Origin: Candidatus Accumulibacter propinquus
GTDB taxonomy: Bacteria > Pseudomonadota > Gammaproteobacteria > Burkholderiales > Rhodocyclaceae
Direction: 5' to 3'
NCBI GenBank assembly: GCA_016714935.1
Contig: JADKBU010000001.1
Coordinates: forward strand, 244,868 to 308,867
Length of the DNA stretch: 64,000 nt
Shown here piece by piece: positions 38,418-49,467 of this stretch. A program made the position numbers and the translations under genes. Positions within the stretch are counted from its first letter, which is position 1, and the number at the start of each line of letters is the position of its first letter. The notes below the pieces were generated by a model. It did no database searches, was not told the origin of the DNA, and was given only the letters and a program-made list of their open reading frames with translations.

Positions 38418-40166
38418 ATGAGCTTTACGCTGCATGGCCTGGCGGTCTCCGGGGGTATCGCGATCGGTCAGGCGCATTTGATGTCGCACGCCACGCTCGA
38501 GGTGTCGCACCTGTTCATCGCCCCACGTCTGGTGGACAAGGAGGTGGCCCGTTTCGAGGCCGCGCTGGTGCGCGTCCGCGAAGAGTTCGCGAACCTGAAG
38601 GGGCGCATGCAGCATGCGTCGGCCGAGTTCGGCGCGTTCATCGATCTGCATTCGATGATTCTCGCCGATCCGGAATTGGCGGAGGCGCCCAAGCAGTTGA
38701 TTCGCGAGCGTCGTTGCAATGCCGAATGGGCGCTGGTGCAGCAGATGGAAGTCCTGGTAGACCAGTTCGAACGTTTTGACGACCAGTACCTGCGTGAGCG
38801 CAGCTACGACGTGCGGCAGGTCGTCGAGCGGGTGATCAAGGAACTTGTTGGACAGCCGGGCCGGATGGCGCTCAGAACGGGCAAGGGGACCAAGGAAGAG
38901 AACCTGATCGTCGTCGCCCACGACCTGTCGCCGGCCGATGTCATTGCCTACAAGGAGCATCATTTCGCTGCCTTCGTTACCGATGTCGGCGGCTCGACCT
39001 CGCACACTGCCATTCTTGCGCGCAGCCTGCGCATTCCGGCGGTACTCGGCCTGCACAACGCCAGGCAACTGATTCACGACAACGAGGTTCTGATCGTCGA
39101 TGGCACGCGTGGTGTGCTGATCGTCAACCCGGATCCGCGCGTGCTCGACGAATTCCGGCTCAGGAAAAGTCAGATCGAGCTCGAACGCTCGAAGCTCCGG
39201 CGCCTCAAGACGGCTCGGTCGACGACACTCGACGGGGTCGATATCGACCTGCACGCCAACATCGAGTTGCCTGGTGACGTCGCCGATGCACTTGATGGCG
39301 GTGCCGAAGGGATTGGCCTGTTTCGCACCGAGTTCCTTTTTCTCGATCGTGGTGACATGCCGACCGAGGACGAGCAGTTCGAGGCCTACCGCAAGGTCGT
39401 CAGGGGCATGGCTGGACGGCCGGTGACGATTCGCACCTTCGATCTCGGGTCGGACAAGGACCTGCACCGGGAAAAGGCCCAAGGCGAGCGCATGCAGAGC
39501 AACCCGGCGCTCGGTCTGCGTGCCATCCGGCTGTCGCTGGCCGAGCCGAAGATGTTTCAGACCCAGTTGCGAGCCATCCTGCGCGCATCGAAGTACGGCA
39601 AGATCAAGCTGCTGATTCCGATGCTCTCGCAGGCCCACGAGATCGACCAGACGCTGGCGGCAATCGAGCGCGCCAAGTCAGGCCTTCGCGGCGAGCATAT
39701 TGCCTTCGATGAGGCGATTACCATCGGCGCGATGATCGAGATCCCGGCGGCTGCGCTGGCTGTTGGCCTGTTCCTGCGGCGCATGCATTTTCTGTCGATC
39801 GGGACCAACGACCTGATTCAATATACTCTGGCGATCGATCGCAGCGATGAACAGGTCGCGCCGCTGTACGATCCGCTGCATCCGGCGGTGTTGATGCTGC
39901 TCGCGCACACCATCGCCAGCGCCGAAAAGGTCGACATCCCGGTTTCGATCTGCGGCGAACTGGCCGGAGATCCGGCGCTGACACGCCTCTTGTTGGGGAT
40001 GGGGCTACGCCAGTTCTCGATGCATCCGGCCCAGATCCTGTCGGTCAAGCAGAGGATCATGCAGAGCAACTGCTCGGAACTGGCGCCGATTGTGCGCCGC
40101 CTGTTGCGCCACGAGGAGCCGGCAAAGATTCGCGAGCAACTGGAGAAACTCAACAACCTCGCCTGA
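38418..40166 (+). CDS. ptsI: PTS enzyme I
   Basis: A 582-residue phosphoenolpyruvate-protein phosphotransferase. Phospho-accepting His196 lies in GGSTSHTAILARSL. The PEP-binding barrel has GIGLFRTEFLFLDR, TIRTFDLGSDKD, SNPALGLRAIR and SIGTNDLIQYTLAIDR, ending with CGELAGDP. There is no N-terminal GAF domain, so it is EI rather than EI-Ntr. It feeds phosphate to the HPr and EIIA encoded directly upstream. A SAM-II riboswitch and terminator lie just past its stop. Confidence 0.95.
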   Translation: MSFTLHGLAVSGGIAIGQAHLMSHATLEVSHLFIAPRLVDKEVARFEAALVRVREEFANLKGRMQHASAEFGAFIDLHSMILADPELAEAPKQLIRERRCNAEWALVQQMEVLVDQFERFDDQYLRERSYDVRQVVERVIKELVGQPGRMALRTGKGTKEENLIVVAHDLSPADVIAYKEHHFAAFVTDVGGSTSHTAILARSLRIPAVLGLHNARQLIHDNEVLIVDGTRGVLIVNPDPRVLDEFRLRKSQIELERSKLRRLKTARSTTLDGVDIDLHANIELPGDVADALDGGAEGIGLFRTEFLFLDRGDMPTEDEQFEAYRKVVRGMAGRPVTIRTFDLGSDKDLHREKAQGERMQSNPALGLRAIRLSLAEPKMFQTQLRAILRASKYGKIKLLIPMLSQAHEIDQTLAAIERAKSGLRGEHIAFDEAITIGAMIEIPAAALAVGLFLRRMHFLSIGTNDLIQYTLAIDRSDEQVAPLYDPLHPAVLMLLAHTIASAEKVDIPVSICGELAGDPALTRLLLGMGLRQFSMHPAQILSVKQRIMQSNCSELAPIVRRLLRHEEPAKIREQLEKLNNLA

Positions 40167-40204
40167 TTGACTTTTCCTCCGGCTGCGGGTAACTTTCGCC
40201 GCCT

Positions 40205-40260
40205 TGGCGCCGATTTGAACGATCAGCTTGCGGGCGCCTTACAAATACGGCTAAAGCGCG
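40205..40260 (+). promoter_or_regulatory. SAM-II (SAM-alpha) riboswitch upstream of metX
   Basis: P1 is formed by GGCGCC at 40206-40211 and GGCGCC at 40233-40238. The loop has GATTTGAAC (40212-40220), and the 3' joining region AAATACGGCTAAAG (40243-40256) matches the conserved SAM-II core. It precedes metX, the classical SAM-II target. A terminator follows directly. AAAGCG (40253-40258), inside the conserved 3' strand, is complementary to CGCTTT (40273-40278) in the terminator stem. SAM binding would therefore free the terminator and lower metX expression. The aptamer match is seen; the switching model is inference. Confidence 0.8.
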
Positions 40261-40265
40261 GCAAG

Positions 40266-40300
40266 CCCGGTCCGCTTTGGCAGCCGACCGGGTTTTTTCT
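40266..40300 (+). terminator. Rho-independent terminator of the metX leader
   Basis: CCCGGTC at 40266-40272 pairs with GACCGGG at 40286-40292, with an inner GCT/AGC continuation. TTTTTT follows at 40293-40298. It lies between the SAM-II aptamer and the metX ATG and is the likely expression platform. Confidence 0.88.
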
Positions 40301-40324
40301 GCCCTTGGTACCGATACGATCACG

Positions 40325-41452
40325 ATGTCACAAGAGAATTCTGTCGGATTTGTCACGTCGCAGCGAGCGTACTTCAACGAACCGCTGAAGTTGAAGAGCG
40401 GTGCCGAGTTGCCCCGCTTCGAACTGGTATTCGAAACCTACGGCACGCTCAACAGCGAACGTTCCAACGCCGTGCTGGTTTGTCATGCGCTTTCCGGTAG
40501 TCACCACGTGGCTGGCCGTTATGCAGACGACCCGGAGAACGTCGGCTGGTGGAATAACCTTGTCGGCCCGGGAAAGGCGCTCGACACCCGGAAGTTCTTC
40601 GTGGTCGGCGTCAATAACCTGGGTGGGTGCTATGGCTCGACGGGGCCACTATCGATCAATCCGGAAACCGGCAAACGTTACGGTGCCGTCTTTCCGCTGG
40701 TGACGGTCGAGGACTGGGTGGCAGCACAGGCCCGGCTGGCCGATTATCTGGGCATCCGGACATGGGCCGCGGTCATCGGCGGCAGCCTCGGTGGCATGCA
40801 GGCGCTCGAATGGTCTCTGCAATTCCCGGATCGCATCCGCCACGCCATGGTCATCGCCTCGGCACCGAAGCTGTCGGCCCAGAACATTGCCTTCAACGAA
40901 GTGGCCAGGCAGGCGATCATCTCCGACCCTGATTTCCACGGCGGTGACTACGCGGAGCACGGCGTCGTTCCGACCAGGGGTTTGCGGCTGGCGCGCATGA
41001 TCGGCCACATCACTTATCTGTCGGACACGCAGATGGCCGAGAAATTTGGTCGGCAGTTACGGCATGGCGAACACAAGTTCAGTTACGAGGTGGATTTCGA
41101 GATCGAGTCTTACCTGCGCTATCAGGGCGACAAATTCGCCGCTTTTTTCGATGCCAATACCTATCTGATGACCACCAAGGCGCTCGACTATTTCGATCCC
41201 GCCTACGACTTCGACGGCAATCTGGCGGCGGCTCTGGCGCGTGCCAGGGCCAGCTTTTTTGTTGCCGGCTTTTCGACCGACTGGCGTTTCGCGCCGGCGC
41301 GTTCGCGCGAGATTGTCTTCGCCCTGCTGCACAACCGCTTGCATGTCGTATACGCCGAGATCGACTGCAGTGCCGGGCACGACTCGTTTTTGCTGGACGA
41401 TGCACACTACCATGACCTGCTGCGCGCCTACCTGGAGAACATCGCCACATGA
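40325..41452 (+). CDS. metX: Homoserine O-acyltransferase
   Basis: A 375-residue alpha/beta hydrolase that acylates homoserine at the start of methionine synthesis. Nucleophile Ser154 is in [13 protein letters not shown], oxyanion-region motifs are CHALSGSHH and [12 protein letters not shown], and the catalytic His is in [11 protein letters not shown]. Betaproteobacterial MetX enzymes are often succinyltransferases in spite of MetX homology; the acyl donor is not proven here. No clear RBS is seen before ATG 40325. The stop overlaps metW by ATGA. Confidence 0.93.
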   Translation: MSQENSVGFVTSQRAYFNEPLKLKSGAELPRFELVFETYGTLNSERSNAVLVCHALSGSHHVAGRYADDPENVGWWNNLVGPGKALDTRKFFVVGVNNLGGCYGSTGPLSINPETGKRYGAVFPLVTVEDWVAAQARLADYLGIRTWAAVIGGSLGGMQALEWSLQFPDRIRHAMVIASAPKLSAQNIAFNEVARQAIISDPDFHGGDYAEHGVVPTRGLRLARMIGHITYLSDTQMAEKFGRQLRHGEHKFSYEVDFEIESYLRYQGDKFAAFFDANTYLMTTKALDYFDPAYDFDGNLAAALARARASFFVAGFSTDWRFAPARSREIVFALLHNRLHVVYAEIDCSAGHDSFLLDDAHYHDLLRAYLENIAT

Positions 41453-42072
41453 CCGAGCACGACAGGAGAGTCAGGGCCGAGCAGCGCGAACGCTTCGACT
41501 TTGCGGTGATTGCCAACTGGATCCCGCCTGGCGAGCGTGTCCTCGATCTCGGCTGCGGCGACGGCAGGTTGTTGCGCTACCTGAGCGAAACCCGTGACGT
41601 CACGGGCTACGGTGTCGAAATCGACCGCGAAAGCGTTCTGGGGTGCATCCGCAACGGCGTTGACGTGATTCAGATGGACATCGAGTGTGGCCTTTCGGGA
41701 TTTGAGGACGCTTCCTTCGAACACGTGATCATCTCGCAGGCGCTGCAGACGATGCACACCACCGAGCGCATCCTGGGCGAAATGCTGCGCGTCGCGGCCG
41801 AGGCGGTCGTCAGCTTTCCCAATTTTGCCTACCGTACCAATCGGGCGGCGATTGCCGCTGGACACATGCCGGTATCCGAGGACCTGCCGTATGACTGGTT
41901 CGATACGCCGAACGTGCGCTTCTTCACAATCGTCGACTTCGAGAATCTTTGTGCTCGGCTCGGTATCGAAATACGCGAGCGACTGGCCTTCGACGAGGCC
42001 GGGCGTGCGGTTTCCGAGGATCCCAATCTCAACGGCAGTCTTGCCTTTTATCGCCTCGGACGAAGAACCTGA
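41449..42072 (+). CDS. metW: MetW, methionine biosynthesis protein
   Basis: A 207-residue methyltransferase-fold protein with SAM-motif-like [15 protein letters not shown] and the MetW stretches [10 protein letters not shown] and [11 protein letters not shown]. MetW is required with MetX for homoserine acylation in several proteobacteria and may activate MetX. It overlaps metX (ATGA), so it is under the same SAM-II control. Confidence 0.93.
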   Translation: MTEHDRRVRAEQRERFDFAVIANWIPPGERVLDLGCGDGRLLRYLSETRDVTGYGVEIDRESVLGCIRNGVDVIQMDIECGLSGFEDASFEHVIISQALQTMHTTERILGEMLRVAAEAVVSFPNFAYRTNRAAIAAGHMPVSEDLPYDWFDTPNVRFFTIVDFENLCARLGIEIRERLAFDEAGRAVSEDPNLNGSLAFYRLGRRT

Positions 42073-43331
42073 TGCCGGGCTGGCTGCGCCTGCTGCTGAC
42101 CCGGCAGATGTTGATCTGTGTATTCACCGGTTTCAGCTCGGGCCTGCCGCTGTACCTGTTGCTCAATCTGCTGCCCGCATGGCTGCGCAGCGAGGGCGTC
42201 AATCTCAAGACCATCGGCTTCTTCGCATTGATCCAGTTTCCGTACACCTGGAAGTTCCTCTGGTCGCCGTTGCTCGACCGCTATCGGCTGCCACTGGGGC
42301 GCCGCCGTGGCTGGATGCTGCTCTCGCAACTGGGGCTGTTGTTCACCATCGGTCTGCTCGGAGGCTTCTCGCCGGGCAGCGATCTGGTGCCGGTGATCTG
42401 GCTGTCGGTTGTCCTGGCTTTTCTGTCGGCAACCCAGGATGTTGCCCTGGATGCGTTTCGCCGCGAGATCCTGAGCGATCAGGAACTCGGCCTCGGCAAC
42501 TCGGTGCACGTCAACGCCTATCGGATTGCCGGTCTGGTGCCGGGATCACTGTCGCTGATTCTCGCCGACCTGCTGCCCTGGTCGCAGGTGTTCTGGATTA
42601 CCGCAGCTTTCATGCTGCCGGGTATGGTGATGGTGCTGGTCGTCCGCGAACCGGCCGTGCTGGGGGTGCCAAAGACCCTGCGGCAAGCGGTCGTCGAGCC
42701 ATTTCACGAGTTCATTGGCCGTCAGGGCTGGCGCGGCGCCATGCTCGTGCTCGGTTTCATCTTTCTCTACAAGCTCGGCGATTCGCTGGCGACAGCCCTG
42801 GCGACTCCCTTTTATCTGGATCTCGGCTACAGCAAGACCGATATCGGGGTGATTGCCAAACATGCCGGGCTATGGCCGGCCGTCTTCGGGGGCCTGCTCG
42901 GTGGCCTGTGGATGGTCCGCCTGGGCATCAACCGCGCGCTGTGGCTGTTCGGTATTGTCCAGATGGTGACCATTCTGGGCTTTGCCTGGCTGGCGTGGCA
43001 CGGTGTGCAGTCGCCCGTCGATGCCGCTGATCGGGTTGCGCTGGCGGCGGTGATCGCCGCCGAGTGTCTGGGCGTCGGCCTGGGCACCGCCGCTTTCGTC
43101 GCCTTCATCGCGCGCGCCACCAATCCGGCATTCACGGCGACGCAGTTCGCGCTGTTCACCAGCCTCGCCGCCGTTCCCCGGACCTTCATCAACGCCACGG
43201 CGGGCGCGCTGGTGGAGTCGATGGGATGGATCAGTTTCTTCCTGTTGTGCTTTGTGCTCGCCGCGCCGGGCATGCTGCTGCTGCTGAAGGTTGCGCCATG
43301 GAACGAGATTCGCTCATCGCCGCAAGGCTGA
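42072..43331 (+). CDS. ampG: AmpG-type MFS permease
   Basis: A 419-residue transporter with 12 or more membrane helices. The N-terminus CVFTGFSSGLPLYLL is diagnostic for AmpG, followed by YTWKFLWSPLLDR and SATQDVALDAFRREIL. AmpG imports anhydromuropeptides for murein recycling. Its ATG at 42072 overlaps the metW stop by one base, so it is in the metX-metW transcript. That is an unusual association with methionine synthesis but is seen in related Betaproteobacteria. Confidence 0.88.
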   Translation: MPGWLRLLLTRQMLICVFTGFSSGLPLYLLLNLLPAWLRSEGVNLKTIGFFALIQFPYTWKFLWSPLLDRYRLPLGRRRGWMLLSQLGLLFTIGLLGGFSPGSDLVPVIWLSVVLAFLSATQDVALDAFRREILSDQELGLGNSVHVNAYRIAGLVPGSLSLILADLLPWSQVFWITAAFMLPGMVMVLVVREPAVLGVPKTLRQAVVEPFHEFIGRQGWRGAMLVLGFIFLYKLGDSLATALATPFYLDLGYSKTDIGVIAKHAGLWPAVFGGLLGGLWMVRLGINRALWLFGIVQMVTILGFAWLAWHGVQSPVDAADRVALAAVIAAECLGVGLGTAAFVAFIARATNPAFTATQFALFTSLAAVPRTFINATAGALVESMGWISFFLLCFVLAAPGMLLLLKVAPWNEIRSSPQG

Positions 43332-44032
43332 TCGACGCGGCCCGGCAGTTGTCGGCAAGCCTGGCGTCACTGCATTTCTCGGCTCCGGTCAGCCACATCT
43401 ACAACCCGCTGACCTATGCCTGGGGTGCGCACGAGTTGTACTTGCGCCGTTATGGCGCTGGCCCCAGGCGCGTGGTCTTTCTGGGCATGAATCCGGGTCC
43501 TTTCGGGATGGTGCAATGCGGCGTTCCTTTCGGCGAAGTGACGGTGGTGCGCGACTGGTTGGGAATCGCATCCGGCGTGCAAAAACCGGAACTCGAGAAT
43601 CCCGCCAGACCCATTGAAGGCTTTGCCTGCCGGCGTTCGGAAGTCAGCGGAAAACGCCTTTGGGGCTTGTTTCGGGAGCGCTTTGGTTCCCCCGACTTGT
43701 TTTTCAGGGAACACTTCGTGGCCAACTATTGCCCGCTGGCCTTCTTCGACCACGCACGCAATCTGACGCCAGACAAACTCGCCGCAGCGGAGGCGGTACC
43801 ATTGCGCGCGGTTTGCGACGCCCACCTGCAAGCGCTGGTCGGCGCCTTGCAGCCCGAGTGGGTGATTGGCGTCGGTGCCTTTGCGGCAGCGCGTGCAGCC
43901 GAGGTGCTGGCCGGGAGCAGCGTCAGGACCGGGCGCGTGCTGCATCCCAGCCCGGCAAGTCCGCTGGCCAATCGGGGCTGCTGGGCGGTGGCGGCGACGG
44001 AGCAGCTTCAGGCGCTCGGCGTCTGGCGGTGA
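43298..44032 (+). CDS. SMUG1-like uracil-DNA glycosylase
   Basis: A 244-residue base-excision enzyme with the SMUG active-site motif FLGMNPGPFGM (61-71), where Asn65 would be the catalytic residue, and the C-terminal loop HPSPASPLANR. It removes uracil or oxidised pyrimidines from DNA. ATG at 43298 lies inside the end of ampG (34-base overlap), in another frame. It is the last gene of the metX-metW-ampG run. Confidence 0.85.
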   Translation: MERDSLIAARLIDAARQLSASLASLHFSAPVSHIYNPLTYAWGAHELYLRRYGAGPRRVVFLGMNPGPFGMVQCGVPFGEVTVVRDWLGIASGVQKPELENPARPIEGFACRRSEVSGKRLWGLFRERFGSPDLFFREHFVANYCPLAFFDHARNLTPDKLAAAEAVPLRAVCDAHLQALVGALQPEWVIGVGAFAAARAAEVLAGSSVRTGRVLHPSPASPLANRGCWAVAATEQLQALGVWR

Positions 44033-44110
44033 GTTCCTTGCCGCGTTGTGCAGGTAGTGCACCAGTTGATCGCATCAGGGCGATGTGCTCGGACCTGCTG
44101 CGTTTGTCCG

Positions 44111-44434
44111 TTATGGGCGGTCGGGTACCAGACCGAGGTCTGCCATTTGCCTGTGCAGCAGGCGCCAGGTGCGCCACACGAAAAGACCGCGTGTTGTCCA
44201 GCGCCAGACCCGCCGAGGATGCAGCACGACCAGCACGGCGACGGCGGCAGTGACCACATGCGGGTGTTGGCGGACGTAGAGGCAACCGCTGCGCACCGTG
44301 GCGACGACTCGGTCGGTGGCGTGCAAGGTGTCGCCAATGGGCTGCAGTTGCTGGCCAAGCAGTTGCCGCTGGCTGCTGATCCGTTCGATCAGCCTGCCGC
44401 GCTCGATGGCCAGATCAATCAGCTCTTGATTCAC
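44111..44434 (-). CDS. YqjK-like small protein
   Basis: A 107-residue protein with an N-terminal coiled-coil-like stretch (LIDLAIERGRLIERISSQRQLLGQQL) and one hydrophobic helix (VVTAAVAVLVVL). It has the YqjK layout and is third in a yqjD-yqjE-yqjK order. The start is GTG, overlapping the yqjE stop. Function is unknown. Confidence 0.6.
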   Translation of the reverse strand: MNQELIDLAIERGRLIERISSQRQLLGQQLQPIGDTLHATDRVVATVRSGCLYVRQHPHVVTAAVAVLVVLHPRRVWRWTTRGLFVWRTWRLLHRQMADLGLVPDRP

Positions 44435-44826
44435 TTGCGGGCAGTGTCGTGCAACCGACGAAGGTCTTCTTCCAACTCGGCAATGCTGGTGCTGAAAAGG
44501 TTTTCGGGCGCTTCGGTCAACCGTTTCAGGGCCAGGTACGCGAGGCCGGCGATAACAAAGAAGAGGCAGGAAAATGATCCCAGGAGGACCACCCGGTTGT
44601 CCCAGAACAGGACCAGCAGCAAGGCGATGGCCAGGAGTGTGCCGACCAGTAGACAGAACGCCACGGTCTGCGACACGAGCAGCAGGTGGACCGCACGCAG
44701 CTTCTCCGCCTTGATCTCGTTGCCGAGGAGTTCAAGGCGAGTTCGCCCGCTGGCCAGCAGGGTGGCGGCACTGTTCCTCGCGGCAGCCAACAGACCGCCG
44801 CCACCACTGCCGGTAGTTTCGCTCAT
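44431..44826 (-). CDS. YqjE-like (phage-holin superfamily) membrane protein
   Basis: A 131-residue protein with two adjacent membrane helices around residues 47-95 (LLLVSQTVAFCLLVGTLLAI and VVLLGSFSCLFFVIAGLAYL). Helical charged segments flank them on either side. It fits the YqjE/DUF1469 holin-like family. It lies 16 bases downstream of the YqjD-like gene and overlaps the next gene by GTGA. Such operons are stationary-phase or stress-induced in E. coli; function is otherwise unknown. Confidence 0.7.
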   Translation of the reverse strand: MSETTGSGGGGLLAAARNSAATLLASGRTRLELLGNEIKAEKLRAVHLLLVSQTVAFCLLVGTLLAIALLLVLFWDNRVVLLGSFSCLFFVIAGLAYLALKRLTEAPENLFSTSIAELEEDLRRLHDTARK

Positions 44827-44842
44827 GTCCTGGATGAGTCGT

Positions 44843-45163
44843 TCAGCGGCGGCCGATGATCACGCCGAGCAGCAGACCGATGCCGGCGGCAACGCCGACC
44901 GCGCGCCATGGATTCTCGTGGACATAGTCGTCGGTGGCGCGGGCTGCGGCTTTGGTACGGTCGACCAGTGCGGCTTCGGCATCGGCCAGGCGCAGTTTGG
45001 CGTCGCGCAGCCGCTCACCGAAGCGCTCGCGCAGATCACCCATCTTGTCGTTGGCCACGCCGGCGGTGGCGCGCAGGATTTCCTCTGCGTCTGCGACGAC
45101 GACCTTCATGTCGGAGACGAGTTTTTGCTTGTTGGCGGTGGAAAGTTCGGTTACTTCGGACAT
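44843..45163 (-). CDS. ElaB/YqjD-type DUF883 protein
   Basis: A 106-residue protein with a long amphipathic helix (residues 5-75) and a C-terminal membrane anchor with the DUF883 hallmark VHENPWRAVGVAAGIGLLLGVIIGRR. E. coli YqjD and ElaB are tail-anchored proteins that bind ribosomes in stationary phase. GAGG lies ahead of the ATG. It is first gene of the yqjD-E-K operon. Confidence 0.85.
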   Translation of the reverse strand: MSEVTELSTANKQKLVSDMKVVVADAEEILRATAGVANDKMGDLRERFGERLRDAKLRLADAEAALVDRTKAAARATDDYVHENPWRAVGVAAGIGLLLGVIIGRR

Positions 45164-45380
45164 GATGAACCTCGCAGTGGAAGGTGATTTCAGGAAGAGC
45201 CTGGATGTCGCAGCCGTAACGCCTGCAACTAGGTTATCAGGTTATACAAATCGCGCGCCGAGAGCAATGCCAACCGCCACAAGCGGCCGCGTTCATTGCG
45301 GGGTGCGCTGACCGGAGGTTGAGTTTGACCCTGGTGGGTCCTTTGCCCGCTGCTCCGGGCAGGACGCGGGTTTCCAGCCG

Positions 45381-46271
45381 TTAGCCGGTGGCGCCTGCAA
45401 GGCTGCGCACCAGATCTGCGGCGAATCCCGACAGGTCCTCGCGCCTGCGCACGCACACCTGCAGGTCGCGCTGTGCCCAGGTCTCGTCCAGGGTTACCAC
45501 GGTGGGTGGTTCGCGCAATCCTCCCTGTGGAACGGCGCTGCGCGGGACCAGGCCGATGCCGACGCCGGCTCCGACCATACGGCAGACGGCCTCGAAGCTC
45601 CTGACCTGGATGCGCACGTTGACGTGGCGACCGAGGGTGGCAGCGGCATTCATCGTGAAGGTGTGGATAGCCGATCCCGCGTGCAGCATCACGAAGGGGT
45701 AGTCAAGCACCTCGGCCAGGCGGGCACTGGTCTGTGTCGCCAGCGGGTGCGTGCCGGGGGTGATCAGCACCAGGCGGTCGGCGCGGTAAGGGAGCATTTC
45801 CACCTCGGCCCCTTCGACGCGTTCGGCAACCACGCCGACTTCGACCTCGCCGCGTGCCACGGCCATGACGATCTCGGGACTGGTGTGCTCGGCCAGCGTG
45901 ACGCTGACCTGCGGGTACCGGCGCAGGAATTCGGCCAGGTCGTCAGGCAGGAAGCTGTGCGTGGCGTGCGTATTGGCCCACAAGGTCACGTGCCCACGCA
46001 CGCCTTTCGCGTAGGGTGCGAGGTCGGCGTGCATTTGTTCGAGTTGGGCAAAGACCTGTCGCGCATGTCGCAGCAGCGCCTCGCCGGCGCGGGTCAGGGA
46101 AACGCCACGTGCCTGTCGAAGAAGCAGTGGTGTACCGATACCCGCTTCAAGCAGGCGCATGCGATGGCTGGCCGAGGAAGGCGCGAGGTGCACCCGTCCC
46201 GCGCCGCGGCTCAGGTTCTGTGCCTCGGCGATGGCCACGAAGAGACGCAGGTCGGTGAGGTCGTAATTCAT
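45381..46271 (-). CDS. LysR-family transcriptional regulator
   Basis: A 296-residue regulator. The N-terminal winged helix (TDLRLFVAIAEAQNLSRGAGRVHLAPSSASHRMRLLE in part) has the standard LysR pattern, and the C-terminal effector domain runs from about residue 90. ATG at 46271 gives a normal family N-terminus; the frame opens 33 bases earlier. It is divergent from an EamA-family exporter with two ATTCGTTT-containing dyads between them, the classical layout of an autoregulated LysR switch. The inducer is unknown. Confidence 0.9.
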   Translation of the reverse strand: MNYDLTDLRLFVAIAEAQNLSRGAGRVHLAPSSASHRMRLLEAGIGTPLLLRQARGVSLTRAGEALLRHARQVFAQLEQMHADLAPYAKGVRGHVTLWANTHATHSFLPDDLAEFLRRYPQVSVTLAEHTSPEIVMAVARGEVEVGVVAERVEGAEVEMLPYRADRLVLITPGTHPLATQTSARLAEVLDYPFVMLHAGSAIHTFTMNAAATLGRHVNVRIQVRSFEAVCRMVGAGVGIGLVPRSAVPQGGLREPPTVVTLDETWAQRDLQVCVRRREDLSGFAADLVRSLAGATG

Positions 46272-46274
46272 ACC

Positions 46275-46356
46275 ATTCGTTTCTGACGAACACAGGCTTG
46301 TCAATATAGCAATTGTTTGGCGGCTTGGAGAGCGGCATCATTCGTTTTTTACTAAT
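46275..46356. promoter_or_regulatory. Two ATTCGTTT dyads, probable LysR operators
   Basis: ATTCGTTTCTGACGAAC at 46275-46291 contains TTCGT-N5-ACGAA. ATTCGTTTTTTACTAAT at 46340-46356 repeats the left arm with an imperfect right arm. The two lie 65 bases apart in the LysR-EamA divergent region, consistent with a high-affinity recognition site and a weaker activation site. Confidence 0.6.
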
Positions 46357-46368
46357 TCTGGCTGAGCC

Positions 46369-47268
46369 ATGCCCTGGAAAGACTGGTCCGCCGAACGCCT
46401 CGGCGTCGCCCTCGCCGTGCTTGCAGCACTCGGTTTCTCGTTCAAGGCGATCTTCGTCAAGCTGGCATACGCGGCTGCCCCGGTCGATGCGGTCACGCTG
46501 TTGTCGCTGCGCATGGTGTTTGCGCTGCCGGCCTTTCTCTGGGTCGGCTTCGTCGCGAGCCGCTCGGCGCCGCCGCTGACCCGCCACGACTGGGGTATGC
46601 TGGTGGCACTGGGTCTGCTCGGCTACTACGGTGCGAGCATCCTCGACTTCATCGGCTTGCAGTACATTTCGGCCGGCCTTGAGCGCCTGATCCTGTTCAC
46701 CTACCCCACGCTGACCGTGCTGATCGGTGTGTTGTTCATGGGCAAGTCGCTGACCCGGCGCGAGATCGGTTCCCTGTTGCTTTCCTACGCCGGTATCGGC
46801 CTGGCCTTTGCGCACGACCTGCAGGTGGCGGGCGAGATGACGGCGGTACTGGTCGGCGTGGCTTTCGTTTTCGGGTCTTCGCTGTCCTACGCTTTCTATC
46901 TTTCCGGCAGCGCGCCGGCCATTCAGCGGCTCGGCGCAGCCCGCTTCACGGCCCTGGCGATGCTGGTGTCGACGCTGGCCACGCAGTTGCATTTTGTTGC
47001 GACGCAGCCGCTCTCGGCGCTGATCCAGCCGTTGCCGATATACGCCTATGGCGCTGCGATGGCCCTATTTTCGACGGTCCTGCCGGTATTCATGCAATCG
47101 GCGGCGATTCGTCGCATCGGCTCGGCGAAGGCCGTGCTGATCGGCACGCTGGGTCCGATACTGACCATCTTCTTCGGCTGGTGGTTGCTTGCAGAGCCGC
47201 TGTCGGCGGCGCAACTGGGCGGTGCCGCTCTGGTATTGGCCGGAGTGCTGCTGGTCAGCCGGAGGTAG
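46369..47268 (+). CDS. EamA-family DMT exporter
   Basis: A 299-residue protein with ten predicted membrane helices in two EamA repeats (YAAAPVDAVTLLSLRMVFALPAF in part, and later GSAKAVLIGTLGPILTIFFGW). Such DMT permeases export amino acids or metabolites. The divergent LysR regulator likely controls it. No clear RBS is seen before the ATG. Confidence 0.88.
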   Translation: MPWKDWSAERLGVALAVLAALGFSFKAIFVKLAYAAAPVDAVTLLSLRMVFALPAFLWVGFVASRSAPPLTRHDWGMLVALGLLGYYGASILDFIGLQYISAGLERLILFTYPTLTVLIGVLFMGKSLTRREIGSLLLSYAGIGLAFAHDLQVAGEMTAVLVGVAFVFGSSLSYAFYLSGSAPAIQRLGAARFTALAMLVSTLATQLHFVATQPLSALIQPLPIYAYGAAMALFSTVLPVFMQSAAIRRIGSAKAVLIGTLGPILTIFFGWWLLAEPLSAAQLGGAALVLAGVLLVSRR

Positions 47269-47396
47269 ATTGCGGTGGTGCGTCGCCGGTTGGTGGCGCG
47301 GTGCTCTTGACGGACGCAGGATCGCACACTCTGCGCAAAGCCGTAGGCGACCGGACGGGGTCACGATGTCCCCCGCCGGTCGGTGCCCGGTATGCC

Positions 47397-49262
<1,866 letters not shown>

Positions 49263-49272
49263 TTACGATGCA

Positions 49273-49286
49273 TTGATTCAGGTCAA
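49273..49286 (-). promoter_or_regulatory. Crp/FNR-family (DNR/NNR-like) site upstream of nirS
   Basis: On the minus strand the sequence is TTGACCTGAATCAA, one mismatch from TTGAT-N4-ATCAA. It lies 143 bases upstream of the nirS ATG, with no gene between. Family-typical control of nirS by an NO-responsive FNR-type activator supports it. Confidence 0.75.
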
Positions 49287-49440
49287 CTAACCGATTACCC
49301 AATGGTGGTAAATCCCACGGCTCTACCAGGGGGGACTGGAAAAGTTTGACATTTCAGAGGGGCCATCAGGGACCTTCAAGCCGTGCGTCGCCAAGCCCAC
49401 GAGAGACCTGCCAGTCTGCTGCCACCATTACCCAGCCGAG

Positions 49441-49460
49441 TCCACCGGCCTGCCGGTGGA
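49441..49460. terminator. Inverted repeat downstream of the 66-residue gene
   Basis: TCCACCGGC-CT-GCCGGTGGA forms a perfect 9-bp stem directly after the stop of the small minus-strand gene at 49468. No T-run follows. It may end that gene's transcript. Confidence 0.45.
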
Positions 49461-49467
49461 GTTGCGA

